Shown here: positions 1-10,439 of the stretch, in pieces | Layout: every line of letters begins with the position of its first letter | Numbering within the stretch: the first letter of the stretch is position 1 | Source: Salmonella enterica subsp. diarizonae | Lineage (GTDB): Bacteria > Pseudomonadota > Gammaproteobacteria > Enterobacterales > Enterobacteriaceae | Direction of reading: 5' to 3' | Assembly: GCF_008692785.1 (NCBI RefSeq) | Contig: NZ_VXJV01000002.1 | Span: 496,001 to 560,000, forward strand | DNA length: 64,000 nt | Position numbers and translations under genes: made by a program | The notes under the pieces: model-generated | The model's input: the letters and a program-made list of their open reading frames with translations, nothing else | Told to the model about the DNA's origin: nothing | The model's database searches: none

Positions 1-61
1 TACGATCTTCATACTCCACCAACGCCGCCACGCGCGGTTGTGTGGCGATTAACTTTTTCAT
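1..61 (-). CDS. ycjQ: YcjQ, zinc-dependent sugar/alcohol dehydrogenase (N-terminus only)
   Basis: Only the first 20 codons lie in the window; the gene runs off the left edge. The peptide starts MKKLIATQPRVAALVEYEDR, matching the start of enterobacterial YcjQ, a medium-chain dehydrogenase/reductase that oxidises a keto/hydroxy position of glucosides. An AAGGAG ribosome-binding site precedes the ATG. It follows ycjP on the same strand by 28 bases, so it belongs to the ycjMNOPQ sugar-utilisation operon. The identification rests on the short peptide plus gene order. Confidence 0.8.
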   Translation of the reverse strand, partial: MKKLIATQPRVAALVEYEDR

Positions 62-89
62 CTATAACTCCTTGTTTAAAATGGCCGCT

Positions 90-932
90 TCAGCCCTTCA
101 CGCCGCCAGCGGTCAAACCACTCTTAATAAAACGTTCGGAAAGCGCGTACATCACCACCACTGGTAATGCTGTCACCAACGACGCCGCCATCATGCGGCC
201 CCAGATATAGTCAGGCGTACTGAACAGCGTGTTCAGACCCACCGGCAACGTGAAGTTGCTGGCGCTGGAGAGAAAAATTGACGCAAAAAGATAGTCGTTC
301 CAGGCCACCATGAAGCAATAGACAAAGACCGATACCAACCCTGACATTGCCAGCGGCACGGTGATGCGAAAGATAATTTGCAGGCGATTCAGCCCATCCA
401 TCATCGCCGCTTCTTCGATCTCATCCGGGATGGTGTCGAAGTAGCTTTTCAACATGAACACCGCTGTGGGTAAGGTCTGAGTGACCATGGTGATAATGAG
501 CGCCATTTCGGTATCGTAGATGCCAAGCGCGGTGATAATTTTGAACAGCGGCACCACCAGCAAAATGCCGGAAAACATATACACGGTATAAAAGCTGGCG
601 TTGATGGTCATCCGCCCTTTAAAGCGTAAGCGGGACAATGCATACGCCCCGAGCGTACCTAAAAATACCGCGACAACCGACGACACGACCGAGACCACCA
701 TACTGTTGCGGAAGTAGTCGACGAACGGAAAAATCAGCGGGTTAAAAATGTCGACATAGTGTTCCAGCGTCCAGTGCTGCGGGAAAAGCGTCGGATGTAA
801 TGAAATGGCTTCTTTTGCGTTCTTAAACGACGTCATCAGCATCACAAAAAAAGGAAAAAGCGTGATGATAAGAAAAACGATCAATCCGCAATAAAAACCG
901 ATCTGCCCAGCTTTACGTTTATTTGTTGCCAT
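90..932 (-). CDS. ycjP: ABC transporter inner-membrane permease YcjP (MalG type)
   Basis: Inner-membrane permease of a binding-protein-dependent sugar importer, 280 residues, the usual family length. About six hydrophobic segments are visible (first near residues 11-33, last near 245-265). The cytoplasmic EAA loop that docks the ATPase lies near residues 173-195 (EEAAMMDG). It partners YcjO and the lipoprotein YcjN. Its start overlaps the end of ycjO by 14 bases, which suggests translational coupling. No ATPase gene lies in this part of the cluster; in E. coli the likely ATPase gene ycjV lies farther downstream. The exact transported glucoside is not established. Confidence 0.93.
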   Translation of the reverse strand: MATNKRKAGQIGFYCGLIVFLIITLFPFFVMLMTSFKNAKEAISLHPTLFPQHWTLEHYVDIFNPLIFPFVDYFRNSMVVSVVSSVVAVFLGTLGAYALSRLRFKGRMTINASFYTVYMFSGILLVVPLFKIITALGIYDTEMALIITMVTQTLPTAVFMLKSYFDTIPDEIEEAAMMDGLNRLQIIFRITVPLAMSGLVSVFVYCFMVAWNDYLFASIFLSSASNFTLPVGLNTLFSTPDYIWGRMMAASLVTALPVVVMYALSERFIKSGLTAGGVKG

Positions 933-1800
933 TGAGATTCACCCGTTTTCTGGTCAGCAAGATGACGGCAAAAATGATGATGAAGAGTACGACGGAGATC
1001 GCAGCCGCTTTTCCTAAGTCATTAAATGCAAATGCTGTTTTGTAAAGATATACGCCGAGAATATCGACCTTCGTGGTCAGCAGATAAACATCGGCGAACA
1101 TATAGAACATCCAGATGGTGCGCAGGGTTACAACGGTCGCTAATACCGGCATGATGGCGGGCAGCGTGACGATGCAAAAGCGTTGCCAGGCATTCGCGCC
1201 ATCCATTTCCGCGGCTTCATAGAGCGATTTATCAATGGTCTGCAAAATCGCCAGAAATGAAATAAAGGCATACGGGAAATAACGCCAGATCGCGAACAAC
1301 ACCACTAATACGAAGCTGCTGCCTGGATTGTCAAACCACAGCGGCGCGCGCTCGTAGAGGTGCAGCAGATCTACGCCAAGATAGTTCACGATGCCGTAGC
1401 CGTTGTTGAACATGTATTTCCAGGCAAAAACCAACGAGATTGACGGCGTTACGTAGGAAAGAATCACCAGTGAGCGCGCCGTTTTACGCAGACGGAACTC
1501 TCGGTTGAAGAACATCGCCACGCCCAGCCCCAGCGCCGTACTACCTGCCACCACCAGCGCGGTGTACCAGACTGTCATCCATAACGAATGCCAGAAGCCA
1601 GGATCGGAAAGGATGCTGATATAGTTGCTTAACCCGACAAAAGTAGACGTAATCTGCGGATTTAGCGGCAAACGCAAGAAACTGATTTCGATATTCGATA
1701 TCATCGGCCATGCGACTAACCCGCCCAGCAGCAACAAACTGGGCGCCAGTAGTAACATCGCGAATGGCATATCGGAACGAGCGGAAAAAAACCTATTCAT
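919..1800 (-). CDS. ycjO: ABC transporter inner-membrane permease YcjO (MalF type)
   Basis: Second membrane subunit of the YcjNOP importer, 293 residues as in E. coli. A hydrophobic segment follows a short cytoplasmic N-terminus at about residues 12-33. The EAA motif (YEAAEMDGANAW) lies near residues 194-205, preceded by the usual transmembrane core. It sits between ycjN, 20 bases upstream, and ycjP, which it overlaps, so the three transport genes form one transcription unit. The substrate is inferred from the neighbouring glucosylglycerate phosphorylase-like gene, not from this sequence. Confidence 0.93.
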   Translation of the reverse strand: MNRFFSARSDMPFAMLLLAPSLLLLGGLVAWPMISNIEISFLRLPLNPQITSTFVGLSNYISILSDPGFWHSLWMTVWYTALVVAGSTALGLGVAMFFNREFRLRKTARSLVILSYVTPSISLVFAWKYMFNNGYGIVNYLGVDLLHLYERAPLWFDNPGSSFVLVVLFAIWRYFPYAFISFLAILQTIDKSLYEAAEMDGANAWQRFCIVTLPAIMPVLATVVTLRTIWMFYMFADVYLLTTKVDILGVYLYKTAFAFNDLGKAAAISVVLFIIIFAVILLTRKRVNLNGNK

Positions 1801-1820
1801 AACAGCTTTCTACGTCCGTG

Positions 1821-3113
1821 TTAGCGTTGTTCAACAAGGGCATCCAGTTTTTGCTGGCTTTCCTTGATAGTCGAAGACAAACTAGCCTTACCCACCGTCA
1901 CGTTATGCACCATTGAGCTCACCACGCCCGAACCGGTGACATCGCCCATACGAGTAAAGTTCTTATCTCCTACTGCGCCGAATACCTGGATATTAGGTAG
2001 CTCGGCAATCAACTGGTAAGGCAGGTCGCCCAGCGCTTTGATCACCGCGTTTTCCTTCCAGGTTGCCGTATTTACTACGGCTTTATTCACTGGTAATGCC
2101 GCCCCCGGCGACATCATCACCCAATCGGCGATGTTGTCCGCCTGCTCCATAAAGGCGACAAATTTTTCTGCTGCCTCCGTCTCCTCTTTTTTCTGCCCCG
2201 TGGTAATCGTTAGCGATGTCAACATGCCGTACACCGCGGACGTTTTTTCAGTGGGAACAACAAAGCCCACATTCTGCGGATCGCCCTCTTTAATGACCGC
2301 CGGGAGAATATAAGTGGAGTAAATCGCCATCGGCGCCGTACCATTCATAAAAGCATCTTTAACTTCCATAATGTCGTTCGAGCCCGGCATAGTGTTGTCC
2401 GCCAGGGAACGGTAATACTCCAGCGCCTGGGACATTTCCGGCGTATCGAGAGTAATCTTTCCTTCGGCGTTAAAGACGTTGGCCTGGTTGGATAAGGCGA
2501 ACTGCGAGAAGGACTGTTCTGTCAATACACTTTCCGCCGTCGGCAACGCAATACCGTATTTCTTATGCGCGGGATCGTTTAATTTCTGCGCAACATTCAA
2601 TAACTGCTGCCAGTTTTTCGGCTCTCCCAGCCCGGCTTTCGCCAGCACATCTTTGCGATACCAGATACCGCCAATCCAGGCGCTGACCGGAACACCGGTC
2701 CATGCGGCACCATCTTCAGTGCGCACAATGCGCAGCACGCCGTCATAGAAAGTATTTTTCCCCAGATGCTGAATAACACTTGCCACGGCGTTACGATCGA
2801 TCAGTTGCTCTTTATCCATCACTTTGGCGTAATCGTGACTGGTCTCAATAACCTCCGGCAGCGAGCCGCTTCGCGCCAGCGTGATGACTTTGGTGTTATA
2901 GGCATCTTCTTCAACAGGAACTTGTTTTACAGTAATATCCGGGTTTTCCTTTTCGAAGCGGGCAATAAGTTCACTAATAACGGCCTGACGCTCTTGCTCC
3001 ACCGAAGAGTGCATAAACTCAATAGAGACATTCGATTTTTTCTCGTCATTGCATCCTGAAATCAGGGCGCAGGAAACCAGTGCTGATAACAGCACAATTT
3101 TAGTTTTGAGCAT
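1821..3113 (-). CDS. ycjN: Sugar-binding lipoprotein YcjN of the YcjNOP importer
   Basis: Periplasmic solute-binding lipoprotein of 430 residues. The N-terminal signal ends in a lipobox LISG-C with the acylated cysteine at residue 21, followed by Asn, so it is not given the Asp+2 inner-membrane retention signal. The remainder resembles extracellular solute-binding family 1 (maltose/sn-glycerol-3-phosphate type). It lies 13 bases after ycjM and directly before ycjO and ycjP. Its role is to capture a glucoside and deliver it to YcjO/YcjP. The substrate is inferred from the neighbouring phosphorylase. Confidence 0.93.
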   Translation of the reverse strand: MLKTKIVLLSALVSCALISGCNDEKKSNVSIEFMHSSVEQERQAVISELIARFEKENPDITVKQVPVEEDAYNTKVITLARSGSLPEVIETSHDYAKVMDKEQLIDRNAVASVIQHLGKNTFYDGVLRIVRTEDGAAWTGVPVSAWIGGIWYRKDVLAKAGLGEPKNWQQLLNVAQKLNDPAHKKYGIALPTAESVLTEQSFSQFALSNQANVFNAEGKITLDTPEMSQALEYYRSLADNTMPGSNDIMEVKDAFMNGTAPMAIYSTYILPAVIKEGDPQNVGFVVPTEKTSAVYGMLTSLTITTGQKKEETEAAEKFVAFMEQADNIADWVMMSPGAALPVNKAVVNTATWKENAVIKALGDLPYQLIAELPNIQVFGAVGDKNFTRMGDVTGSGVVSSMVHNVTVGKASLSSTIKESQQKLDALVEQR

Positions 3114-3126
3114 AAAATGTTCCTTG

Positions 3127-4815
3127 TTATTTTTTAATCCACAGAACCTGCCAGGGGTGTAGCGTTAATACCTCGCCAGTGAGATTCGTTTCGCTAATTA
3201 AATCAGTACCGTAAAACTTTTTACTATTAACAGTATTTATGTTATCGCTGACATTAAACAAAGCGACAACAGACTCTCCTGTTTTTGCCACTCGCTCTAT
3301 TTGCATAACACAAGGTGATAAATTTTTAATGGAAAATTCGCTTTCCGGATGAAACGCTTTATTGTTACGACGAATGGCAATAAGTCTGGATAAGGCATGA
3401 TAGACGCGGTGTCTTAACGTAGTCTCATCCTTTAATTCGGTTTCAATTTCCGCGCGCTGATATTTCTTTCTATTAATCGCCCGGTTATACCCCAGTTTTT
3501 CCACGCCGTCATAATCATTACGGGAACCCAGAATACTTTGTATATATATTGCCGGCACGCCTGGAAAAGAGAGTAAAATAGCATGGGCCAGAATAAACCT
3601 GGCGAGGCGTTGATCGTCAGTACTGTCACGATCGCTAAGCGCATCCATATACGTCACGTTTATTTCATAAGGGCTGCGGCTACCATCCGGGTTATTTTTC
3701 CAGTTAACTAGCGCGCCTTCTTGCTGTAAGTCCTCTACCAGCTTCAGGATCTCATCTTCCGGCAGAAGACCGCGCAATGGATTAAGCCCGATGCCGTCAT
3801 GAGACGCCAGGAAATTGAACCAGGTGGTATTTTCCGAAGGTAGCGTCAGGGATTGAGCCCATGAGCACAGCGCCTGGACATCCTGACCGTGGATAGCATG
3901 AAGCACCAGCGGCGGCAGGGAAAATTGATAGACCATATGCGCTTCATCCTCGCCGTTCCCCAGGTACGCAATATTGTCTTTATGCGGCACATTGGTCTCG
4001 GTGATAATGACCGTGCCCGGCGCGACGGCCTCAGTAATGGCGCGAAATAGCTTAATCAGCAGATGCGTTTGCGGAAGATGAATACAGGAGGTTCCGGGCG
4101 ATTTCCACATAAACCCTACCGCGTCCAGACGAATATAATCTGCGCCCTTCTCTAAATAAGTCAGCAGTACGTCGACCATCGCCAGCAATACTTCCGGGCA
4201 ACGATAATTGAGATCAATCTGGTCATCGCTAAAGGTAGTCCATAGATGATGAACAGAATTGTCTTGCAGGGTAAATGGTGTAAGCAGCGGTAAGGCGCGT
4301 GGTCGGGTTACCGCGCTAAGATCGGTTAATGGTGCTACGGCAATAAAAAAGTTTTCAAAGCCTGGTGTTTGTCGCAAATAATGGTTAAACCATTCACTTT
4401 TGGCCGACATATGATTGCAAACAAAGTCAAACATAAGTTGACTGGTCTGGCTAAGCGCCCTGATATCCTCCCACTCGCCCGTTTCAGGCGCGACCTGATG
4501 ATAATCTACGACTGAAAAACCGTCATCCGAAGACCACGGATAAAAAGGTAATAAATGGAGATGAGAAAAAATGGTCGCCAGCCATTGTCGATGAAATTGA
4601 TTAAGCGTTGGCAACGGTTTGGATGTGTCGCTGTGAAATTGATCGGCGTAAGTAATGAGCACCACGTCCCTTTCATCCCAGTGCGCTTTACGCTGCTTTG
4701 AAATTAATAACCGTGCTTTTTCGATACGTGAATTCAGAACCTCGTAATGCCGTGGCGTAAATGTTTTTCCATAGACTTCTGACAGGCTTTTCTCGATTTT
4801 TTGGTTCACTTTCAT
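3127..4815 (-). CDS. ycjM: GH13 sucrose-phosphorylase-like enzyme YcjM (glucosylglycerate phosphorylase)
   Basis: Cytoplasmic 562-residue glycoside hydrolase family 13 enzyme of the sucrose phosphorylase subfamily; the E. coli YcjM orthologue phosphorolyses glucosylglycerate. Catalytic signatures are visible: nucleophile Asp231 in RLDAVGF, acid/base Glu273 in ITETN, and the third carboxylate Asp340 in SHDGIGL. It is the first gene of the ycjMNOPQ run, so phosphorolysis and import are encoded together. Upstream, 4816-4999 separates it from pspD and could hold its operator. The start ATG at 4815 gives the family length. Confidence 0.92.
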   Translation of the reverse strand: MKVNQKIEKSLSEVYGKTFTPRHYEVLNSRIEKARLLISKQRKAHWDERDVVLITYADQFHSDTSKPLPTLNQFHRQWLATIFSHLHLLPFYPWSSDDGFSVVDYHQVAPETGEWEDIRALSQTSQLMFDFVCNHMSAKSEWFNHYLRQTPGFENFFIAVAPLTDLSAVTRPRALPLLTPFTLQDNSVHHLWTTFSDDQIDLNYRCPEVLLAMVDVLLTYLEKGADYIRLDAVGFMWKSPGTSCIHLPQTHLLIKLFRAITEAVAPGTVIITETNVPHKDNIAYLGNGEDEAHMVYQFSLPPLVLHAIHGQDVQALCSWAQSLTLPSENTTWFNFLASHDGIGLNPLRGLLPEDEILKLVEDLQQEGALVNWKNNPDGSRSPYEINVTYMDALSDRDSTDDQRLARFILAHAILLSFPGVPAIYIQSILGSRNDYDGVEKLGYNRAINRKKYQRAEIETELKDETTLRHRVYHALSRLIAIRRNNKAFHPESEFSIKNLSPCVMQIERVAKTGESVVALFNVSDNINTVNSKKFYGTDLISETNLTGEVLTLHPWQVLWIKK

Positions 4816-4999
4816 TTCTCATGGTAGCGGTCCCACAAAACAAAAGACTACTCCGCGAAAAATAAGCTGTCAATCTGGATGATGCGACGAAAAGTCGCTA
4901 TAAAAGACTTTTGGCAGCCCAAAAATCATATTTGTGAGCTGCCGCAAATTAAGGAGGGATTTGTGATCTAACTGTTACAGCTAATATCTATTCTGGTAA
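4816..4999. other. pspD-ycjM intergenic region; no pspE gene; inverted repeat
   Basis: In E. coli the rhodanese gene pspE (about 315 bases) lies between pspD and ycjM. Here only 184 bases separate the two genes and no rhodanese-like frame is present, so pspE is absent. The gap holds an inverted repeat AAAAGTC (4890-4896) and GACTTTT (4906-4912), and a small hairpin GCGAC/GTCGC (4884-4898). These could be an operator for the ycjMNOPQ genes (in E. coli the LacI-type YcjW controls them) or a weak terminator for pspD. The operator reading is inference. Confidence 0.5.
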
Positions 5000-5230
5000 T
5001 CAGGTACGATTTCCCCTGTAGCGTTTTGCTATTTTAGCGGCCGCACGATTCAATAACGGCTCCAGTGCAAACGCCAGCAACATTTTCAGCGGACGACGGG
5101 CAACGGATTTTACCGCCCATCCCGCCACGCCGGCAGGCCCGTAGCGTAGCGCGGTCAACAGAACCAGCTTACCTGCTATTTTGAAGCCGGGCTTCACCTT
5201 CTGCCCGGCGCGTTGCCAGCGAGTATTCAT
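5000..5230 (-). CDS. pspD: Phage-shock protein D, peripheral inner-membrane protein
   Basis: Small basic amphipathic protein of the psp operon, 76 residues from the ATG at 5230. That start is preferred over an upstream GTG at 5236 because GGAGGG sits at proper spacing and E. coli PspD begins MNTRW. It is rich in Arg/Lys with a hydrophobic central stretch, consistent with membrane association. It is the last gene of pspABCD and its exact role in the envelope-stress response is poorly defined. It is slightly longer than E. coli PspD (73 residues). Confidence 0.9.
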   Translation of the reverse strand: MNTRWQRAGQKVKPGFKIAGKLVLLTALRYGPAGVAGWAVKSVARRPLKMLLAFALEPLLNRAAAKIAKRYRGNRT

Positions 5231-5252
5231 CTTCACCCTCCCGATATATGCC

Positions 5253-5612
5253 TTACAGTTGACGGAAACGACTACGCAATGTGAACGTATCTGACGTTAC
5301 GTAGCGTTCCATTTCTCGCAAGCGCTTTTCGCCTGCGGCAAGCTCTCTGTCTACGGTATCCAGCAGTTCGCCGCTGGTCGGCGGCGATTCGCCTGCGGCC
5401 AGATTATCCGGCATAGGGTCCAGTACAAAAGAAAGGACGATATAGGCCACTACGGTAAAAAAGGCCAGACCAAAGAAAATCGACAACACGACCAGAATAC
5501 GCACCAGTTTTACCGGTACATCAAGATAGTCGGCGATCCCGGCGCAAACGCCCCGCACCATGCCCTTTTGCGGAATACGCCATAGTTTTTTATTCAGATT
5601 GATTCCACCCAT
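5253..5612 (-). CDS. pspC: Phage-shock protein C, membrane sensor/activator of the psp response
   Basis: Inner-membrane protein of 119 residues, the same length as E. coli PspC. It has a cytoplasmic N-terminal PspC domain ([19 protein letters not shown]), one transmembrane segment near residues 40-65, and a C-terminal periplasmic part ending in [16 protein letters not shown]. PspB and PspC together sense inner-membrane stress and draw PspA away from PspF, inducing the operon. The start codon shares one base with the pspB stop codon, so the two are translationally coupled. Confidence 0.96.
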   Translation of the reverse strand: MGGINLNKKLWRIPQKGMVRGVCAGIADYLDVPVKLVRILVVLSIFFGLAFFTVVAYIVLSFVLDPMPDNLAAGESPPTSGELLDTVDRELAAGEKRLREMERYVTSDTFTLRSRFRQL

Positions 5613-5836
5613 TAGCGCTCTCTCCAGTTCGGATGCTCTGCATCAAGAATGTCTTCCAGCGCCTGAATGCGCTCGCGCATACATTGCGCGTCGTCTGTCA
5701 GTTGCAGTAAGCGTTGCTGCTCGCTTTGCGGCAGTTCTCCCCGACCGGCGCGGTTGCTGTAATGCAGCCACAGCCAAATCGGTAACACAAACAACACAAA
5801 AATGGTTAACGGGATGGCCAGAAATAGCGCGCTCAT
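5612..5836 (-). CDS. pspB: Phage-shock protein B, membrane partner of PspC
   Basis: A 74-residue protein with one N-terminal transmembrane helix (about residues 3-26) and a C-terminal cytoplasmic leucine-zipper-like coiled coil containing LLQLTDDAQCMRERIQALE. It acts with PspC to relieve PspA inhibition of PspF when the inner membrane is damaged. It lies between pspA and pspC in the standard order and shares one base with pspC. Confidence 0.96.
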   Translation of the reverse strand: MSALFLAIPLTIFVLFVLPIWLWLHYSNRAGRGELPQSEQQRLLQLTDDAQCMRERIQALEDILDAEHPNWRER

Positions 5837-5895
5837 GCGTTCTCCTTACACCTAAAGCTGATGAGCGGCGGCGCGTACCGGCGCCGCCATTGTCG

Positions 5896-6567
<672 letters not shown>

Positions 6568-6618
6568 TCAATCCTCACATAATGTTCTGATAACGGGCGA
6601 TGCCCTGCTACGTGATTA

Positions 6619-6636
6619 ATACAATTTGCGTGCCAA
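6619..6636 (-). promoter_or_regulatory. Sigma-54 promoter of pspABCD
   Basis: On the minus strand the sequence TTGGCACGCAAATTGTAT matches the sigma-54 layout: -24 TTGGCAC and a -12-like TTGTAT with correct spacing. It lies 55 bases upstream of the pspA start, with AT-rich DNA behind it (6640-6700) where IHF and PspF upstream activating sites occur in E. coli. Activation needs PspF. The match to the known pspA promoter is by pattern. Confidence 0.85.
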
Positions 6637-6734
6637 CTTTTTATGTTATTGATAATAAATAAATTGTATTGTTTTACCTCGTCAGCAAAAAAGGATAAAG
6701 TGGTGAGAAACACTAACATGTGGCGATTTTCATC

Positions 6735-7715
6735 ATGGTTGAATTTAAAGATAACCTGCTCGGCGAGGCAAACCGTTTTCTTGAGGTCCTGGAACAAGTT
6801 TCCCGGCTTGCGCCGCTGGATAAGCCAGTTCTGATTATTGGCGAACGCGGTACGGGTAAGGAACTTATCGCCAATCGCCTGCATTATCTCTCTTCACGCT
6901 GGCAGGGACCGCTTATCTCGCTTAATTGCGCGGCGCTTAACGAAAACCTGCTGGACTCCGAACTGTTTGGCCATGAAGCGGGCGCTTTTACCGGGGCGCA
7001 AAAACGCCATCCCGGTCGCTTTGAACGCGCCGATGGCGGCACGCTGTTTCTGGATGAACTGGCGACAGCGCCGATGCTGGTACAGGAAAAGCTGCTGCGG
7101 GTGATTGAATATGGCGAGCTAGAGCGTGTCGGCGGCAGCCAGCCGTTACAGGTTAATGTGCGATTAGTATGCGCCACCAATGCCGATTTACCCGCCATGG
7201 TGAAGGAAGGGACATTTCGTGCCGATCTGCTAGACAGGCTGGCTTTTGATGTTGTACAACTGCCGCCGCTGCGCGAACGCCAAAGCGATATCATGCTGAT
7301 GGCCGAGCATTTTGCTATTCAGATGTGTCGTGAGCTACGTCTGCCCTTATTTCCCGGTTTTACCGATCGGGCAAAAGAAACGTTGTTGCATTACGCCTGG
7401 CCGGGTAATGTCCGCGAGCTGAAAAACGTAGTTGAACGTTCAGTGTATCGCCACGGCAGCAGTGAACATCCTTTGGATGAAATTGTTATCGATCCTTTTC
7501 AACGCCATCCCGACGAACCGCCCGCGCCCGCCCAGCCAACGGCATCCGCCACGCCCGCCCTGCCGCTCAAGTTGCGTGAGTTTCAACTACAACAGGAAAA
7601 AGCGCTGCTGCAACGTAGCTTACAGCAGGCGAAATTTAACCAGAAACGAGCCGCCGATTTACTGGGACTCACCTACCACCAATTTCGCGCCTTGCTTAAA
7701 AAGCATCAGCTTTAG
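6735..7715 (+). CDS. pspF: PspF, sigma-54-dependent transcriptional activator of the psp operon
   Basis: Bacterial enhancer-binding protein, 326 residues from the ATG at 6735. This start is chosen because E. coli PspF begins at the equivalent MAEYKDNLL; an upstream in-frame GTG at 6720 would add five residues. It has a single AAA+ domain with Walker A GERGTGKE, the sigma-54-contacting GAFTGA loop and Walker B TLFLDE, then a C-terminal helix-turn-helix (NQKRAADLLGLTYHQFRALL). As usual for PspF there is no N-terminal receiver domain; PspA binding supplies negative control. Confidence 0.97.
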   Translation: MVEFKDNLLGEANRFLEVLEQVSRLAPLDKPVLIIGERGTGKELIANRLHYLSSRWQGPLISLNCAALNENLLDSELFGHEAGAFTGAQKRHPGRFERADGGTLFLDELATAPMLVQEKLLRVIEYGELERVGGSQPLQVNVRLVCATNADLPAMVKEGTFRADLLDRLAFDVVQLPPLRERQSDIMLMAEHFAIQMCRELRLPLFPGFTDRAKETLLHYAWPGNVRELKNVVERSVYRHGSSEHPLDEIVIDPFQRHPDEPPAPAQPTASATPALPLKLREFQLQQEKALLQRSLQQAKFNQKRAADLLGLTYHQFRALLKKHQL

Positions 7716-7765
7716 CTATTTCTCCTGCTAATTGACGACATTTACGCCAGTTATCCACCGACATT

Positions 7766-7795
7766 TTTACGTGGCGGGCCGAAGTGCGATACACT
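7766..7795 (+). promoter_or_regulatory. Predicted sigma-70-type promoter of the sap operon
   Basis: Between pspF and sapA a -10-like TACACT (7790-7795) is preceded after 18 bases by TTTACG (7766-7771). It lies about 30 bases upstream of the sapA start and no other candidate is as good in the 111-base gap. Prediction by pattern only. Confidence 0.4.
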
Positions 7796-7826
7796 TTGCA
7801 AATTGAACTTCAAAAACTTAACTATT

Positions 7827-9476
7827 ATGCGCCTGGTTTTATCGTCTCTGATCGTGATCGCGGGTCTACTGAGTAGTCAGGCTACGGCTGCGACTGCGCC
7901 CGAACAAACTGCGAGTGCAGATATTCGCGATAGCGGCTTTGTGTATTGTGTCAGCGGGCAGGTCAACACCTTTAATCCGCAAAAAGCGAGCAGCGGCCTC
8001 ATCGTCGATACCCTTGCCGCCCAGTTATATGACCGCCTGTTGGATGTCGATCCCTATACGTATCGTTTAGTACCAGAGCTGGCAGAAAGCTGGGAAGTGC
8101 TGGATAACGGGGCAACGTACCGTTTTCACCTGCGCCGCGACGTCTCCTTTCAAAAAACCGCCTGGTTTACGCCGACCCGAAAACTCAATGCTGATGATGT
8201 CGTCTTTACCTTTCAGCGGATTTTCGATCGTCAGCATCCGTGGCATAACATCAACGGCAGTAGCTTCCCCTACTTTGATAGCCTACAGTTCGCCGACAAT
8301 GTAAAAAGCGTGCGCAAGCTGGACAATAACACCGTTGAGTTTCGCCTGGCGCAGCCAGACGCTTCCTTTTTATGGCATCTGGCCACGCACTACGCTTCCG
8401 TCATGTCCGCTGAGTACGCCGCGCAGCTTAGCCGTAAAGATCGTCAGGAACTGCTTGATCGCCAACCGGTCGGCACCGGGCCTTTCCAGCTTTCGGAATA
8501 CCGTGCCGGGCAGTTTATTCGTCTACAGCGCCACGACGGGTTTTGGCGCGGCAAACCGCTGATGCCGCAAGTGGTGGTGGATTTAGGCTCCGGCGGTACC
8601 GGGCGTTTATCGAAATTACTGACTGGCGAATGCGATGTTCTGGCCTGGCCCGCCGCCAGCCAACTGACCATTTTACGCGACGATCCGCGTTTGCGCCTGA
8701 CGTTGCGCCCGGGGATGAATATCGCCTATCTGGCCTTTAACACCGATAAGCCGCCGTTGAATAATCCTGCAGTGCGCCATGCGCTGGCATTATCGATCAA
8801 TAACCAGCGCCTGATGCAGTCGATTTATTACGGCACAGCAGAAACAGCAGCCTCTATTTTACCGCGAGCCTCATGGGCTTACGATAACGATGCCAAAATT
8901 ACGGAGTACAATCCGGAAAAATCGCGCGAACAGCTAAAAGCGCTGGGCATTGAGAATCTTACGCTGCATCTCTGGGTGCCGACCAGCTCTCAGGCCTGGA
9001 ACCCAAGTCCGCTAAAAACGGCGGAGCTTATTCAGGCGGATATGGCGCAGGTTGGCGTAAAAGTGGTCATCGTGCCGGTTGAAGGTCGTTTTCAGGAGGC
9101 GCGCCTGATGGATATGAATCACGATCTGACCTTATCCGGCTGGGCCACGGACAGCAACGATCCGGATAGCTTTTTCAGACCGTTGTTAAGCTGTGCGGCC
9201 ATCAATTCGCAAACCAATTTCGCCCACTGGTGTAACCCTGAATTTGACAGCGTCCTGCGCAAGGCACTGTCGTCGCAGCAGTTGGCTTCGCGCATAGAAG
9301 CGTATGACGAAGCGCAGAATATCCTGGCGAAAGAGCTGCCGATACTACCGCTGGCGTCATCACTACGCTTACAGGCTTACCGCTACGATATTAAAGGACT
9401 GGTGTTAAGCCCGTTCGGTAATGCGTCTTTTGCCGGCGTCTCCCGCGAAAAACACGAAGAGGTGAAAAAACCATGA
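7827..9476 (+). CDS. sapA: SapA, periplasmic peptide-binding protein of the Sap ABC system
   Basis: Solute-binding protein family 5 (dipeptide/oligopeptide type), 549 residues from the ATG at 7827. An in-frame TTG at 7803 would extend it but would push the signal peptide ([21 protein letters not shown]) inward. SapA binds antimicrobial peptides and haem-like ligands in the periplasm and contributes to resistance to protamine and other cationic peptides in Salmonella. It is first of sapABCDF and overlaps sapB by four bases (ATGA). Confidence 0.96.
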   Translation: MRLVLSSLIVIAGLLSSQATAATAPEQTASADIRDSGFVYCVSGQVNTFNPQKASSGLIVDTLAAQLYDRLLDVDPYTYRLVPELAESWEVLDNGATYRFHLRRDVSFQKTAWFTPTRKLNADDVVFTFQRIFDRQHPWHNINGSSFPYFDSLQFADNVKSVRKLDNNTVEFRLAQPDASFLWHLATHYASVMSAEYAAQLSRKDRQELLDRQPVGTGPFQLSEYRAGQFIRLQRHDGFWRGKPLMPQVVVDLGSGGTGRLSKLLTGECDVLAWPAASQLTILRDDPRLRLTLRPGMNIAYLAFNTDKPPLNNPAVRHALALSINNQRLMQSIYYGTAETAASILPRASWAYDNDAKITEYNPEKSREQLKALGIENLTLHLWVPTSSQAWNPSPLKTAELIQADMAQVGVKVVIVPVEGRFQEARLMDMNHDLTLSGWATDSNDPDSFFRPLLSCAAINSQTNFAHWCNPEFDSVLRKALSSQQLASRIEAYDEAQNILAKELPILPLASSLRLQAYRYDIKGLVLSPFGNASFAGVSREKHEEVKKP

Positions 9477-10438
9477 TTATCTTCACCCTGCGTCGGTTAT
9501 TGCTCTTGCTGGTGACGCTATTCTTCCTGACCTTTATCGGCTTTAGCCTGAGCTATTTTACGCCGCACGCGCCGCTACAGGGCGCATCATTATGGAATGC
9601 CTGGGTTTTCTGGTTCAACGGTCTGCTGCACTGGGACTTTGGCGTGTCCAGCATTAACGGCCAACTGATCTCCGAACAGCTTAAAGAGGTGTTTCCCGCC
9701 ACGATGGAACTGTGCATTCTCGCCTTTGGCTTTGCGCTGATGGTTGGCATTCCGGTCGGGATGCTGGCTGGCGTGACGCGTAGCAAATGGCCGGATCGTT
9801 TTATCAGCGCGCTGGCGCTATTAGGCTTCTCAATTCCGGTTTTCTGGCTGGCGCTTCTGCTCACACTGTTCTTTTCGCTCACGCTGGGGTGGCTGCCGGT
9901 ATCCGGGCGATTTGACCTGCTTTATGAAGTTAAACCGGTTACCGGTTTCGCCATTATTGATGCCTGGATTTCAGATTCGCCGTGGCGCGATGAAATGGTA
10001 ATGAGCGCCATACGACATATGATTTTACCGGTGCTCACGCTTTCCGTCGCGCCGACCACAGAAGTGATCCGCCTGATGCGAATCAGCACTATTGAGGTCT
10101 ACGATCAGAACTACGTTAAAGCGGCGGCCACGCGCGGCTTGTCGCGCTTTACGATTTTACGCCGTCACGTGTTGCATAATGCGCTGCCGCCGGTCATTCC
10201 CCGTCTTGGCCTGCAGTTTTCAACCATGTTGACGCTGGCGATGATTACCGAAATGGTCTTTAGCTGGCCTGGGCTGGGAAGATGGTTAATTCACGCCATT
10301 CGTCAGCAGGACTATGCCGCTATTTCCGCCGGCGTGATGGTCATTGGGTCGCTGGTTATTGTGGTCAATGTGATTTCCGATATTTTGGGTGCTATGGCTA
10401 ACCCTCTGAAACATAAGGAATGGTATGCCTTGCGATAG
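9473..10438 (+). CDS. sapB: SapB, inner-membrane permease of the Sap ABC system
   Basis: DppB/OppB-type permease, full length at 321 residues and ending EWYALR as in E. coli. Hydrophobic spans are visible, the first at residues 1-30, and the EAA-like loop carries [23 protein letters not shown]. SapBCDF has been linked to antimicrobial-peptide uptake in Salmonella and to putrescine export in E. coli. Its last 14 bases normally overlap the sapC start; here that overlap is the insertion point of a foreign islet, yet the SapB C-terminus is preserved. Confidence 0.96.
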   Translation: MIIFTLRRLLLLLVTLFFLTFIGFSLSYFTPHAPLQGASLWNAWVFWFNGLLHWDFGVSSINGQLISEQLKEVFPATMELCILAFGFALMVGIPVGMLAGVTRSKWPDRFISALALLGFSIPVFWLALLLTLFFSLTLGWLPVSGRFDLLYEVKPVTGFAIIDAWISDSPWRDEMVMSAIRHMILPVLTLSVAPTTEVIRLMRISTIEVYDQNYVKAAATRGLSRFTILRRHVLHNALPPVIPRLGLQFSTMLTLAMITEMVFSWPGLGRWLIHAIRQQDYAAISAGVMVIGSLVIVVNVISDILGAMANPLKHKEWYALR

Positions 10439-10439
10439 C
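10424..10439 (+). repeat. Left boundary direct repeat (candidate attL)
   Basis: TATGCCTTGCGATAGC spans the last codons and stop of sapB. It repeats at 15956-15971 with one mismatch (A for G at the ninth base). Two copies flanking an integrase-bearing segment are the expected product of site-specific integration. Confidence 0.8.
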
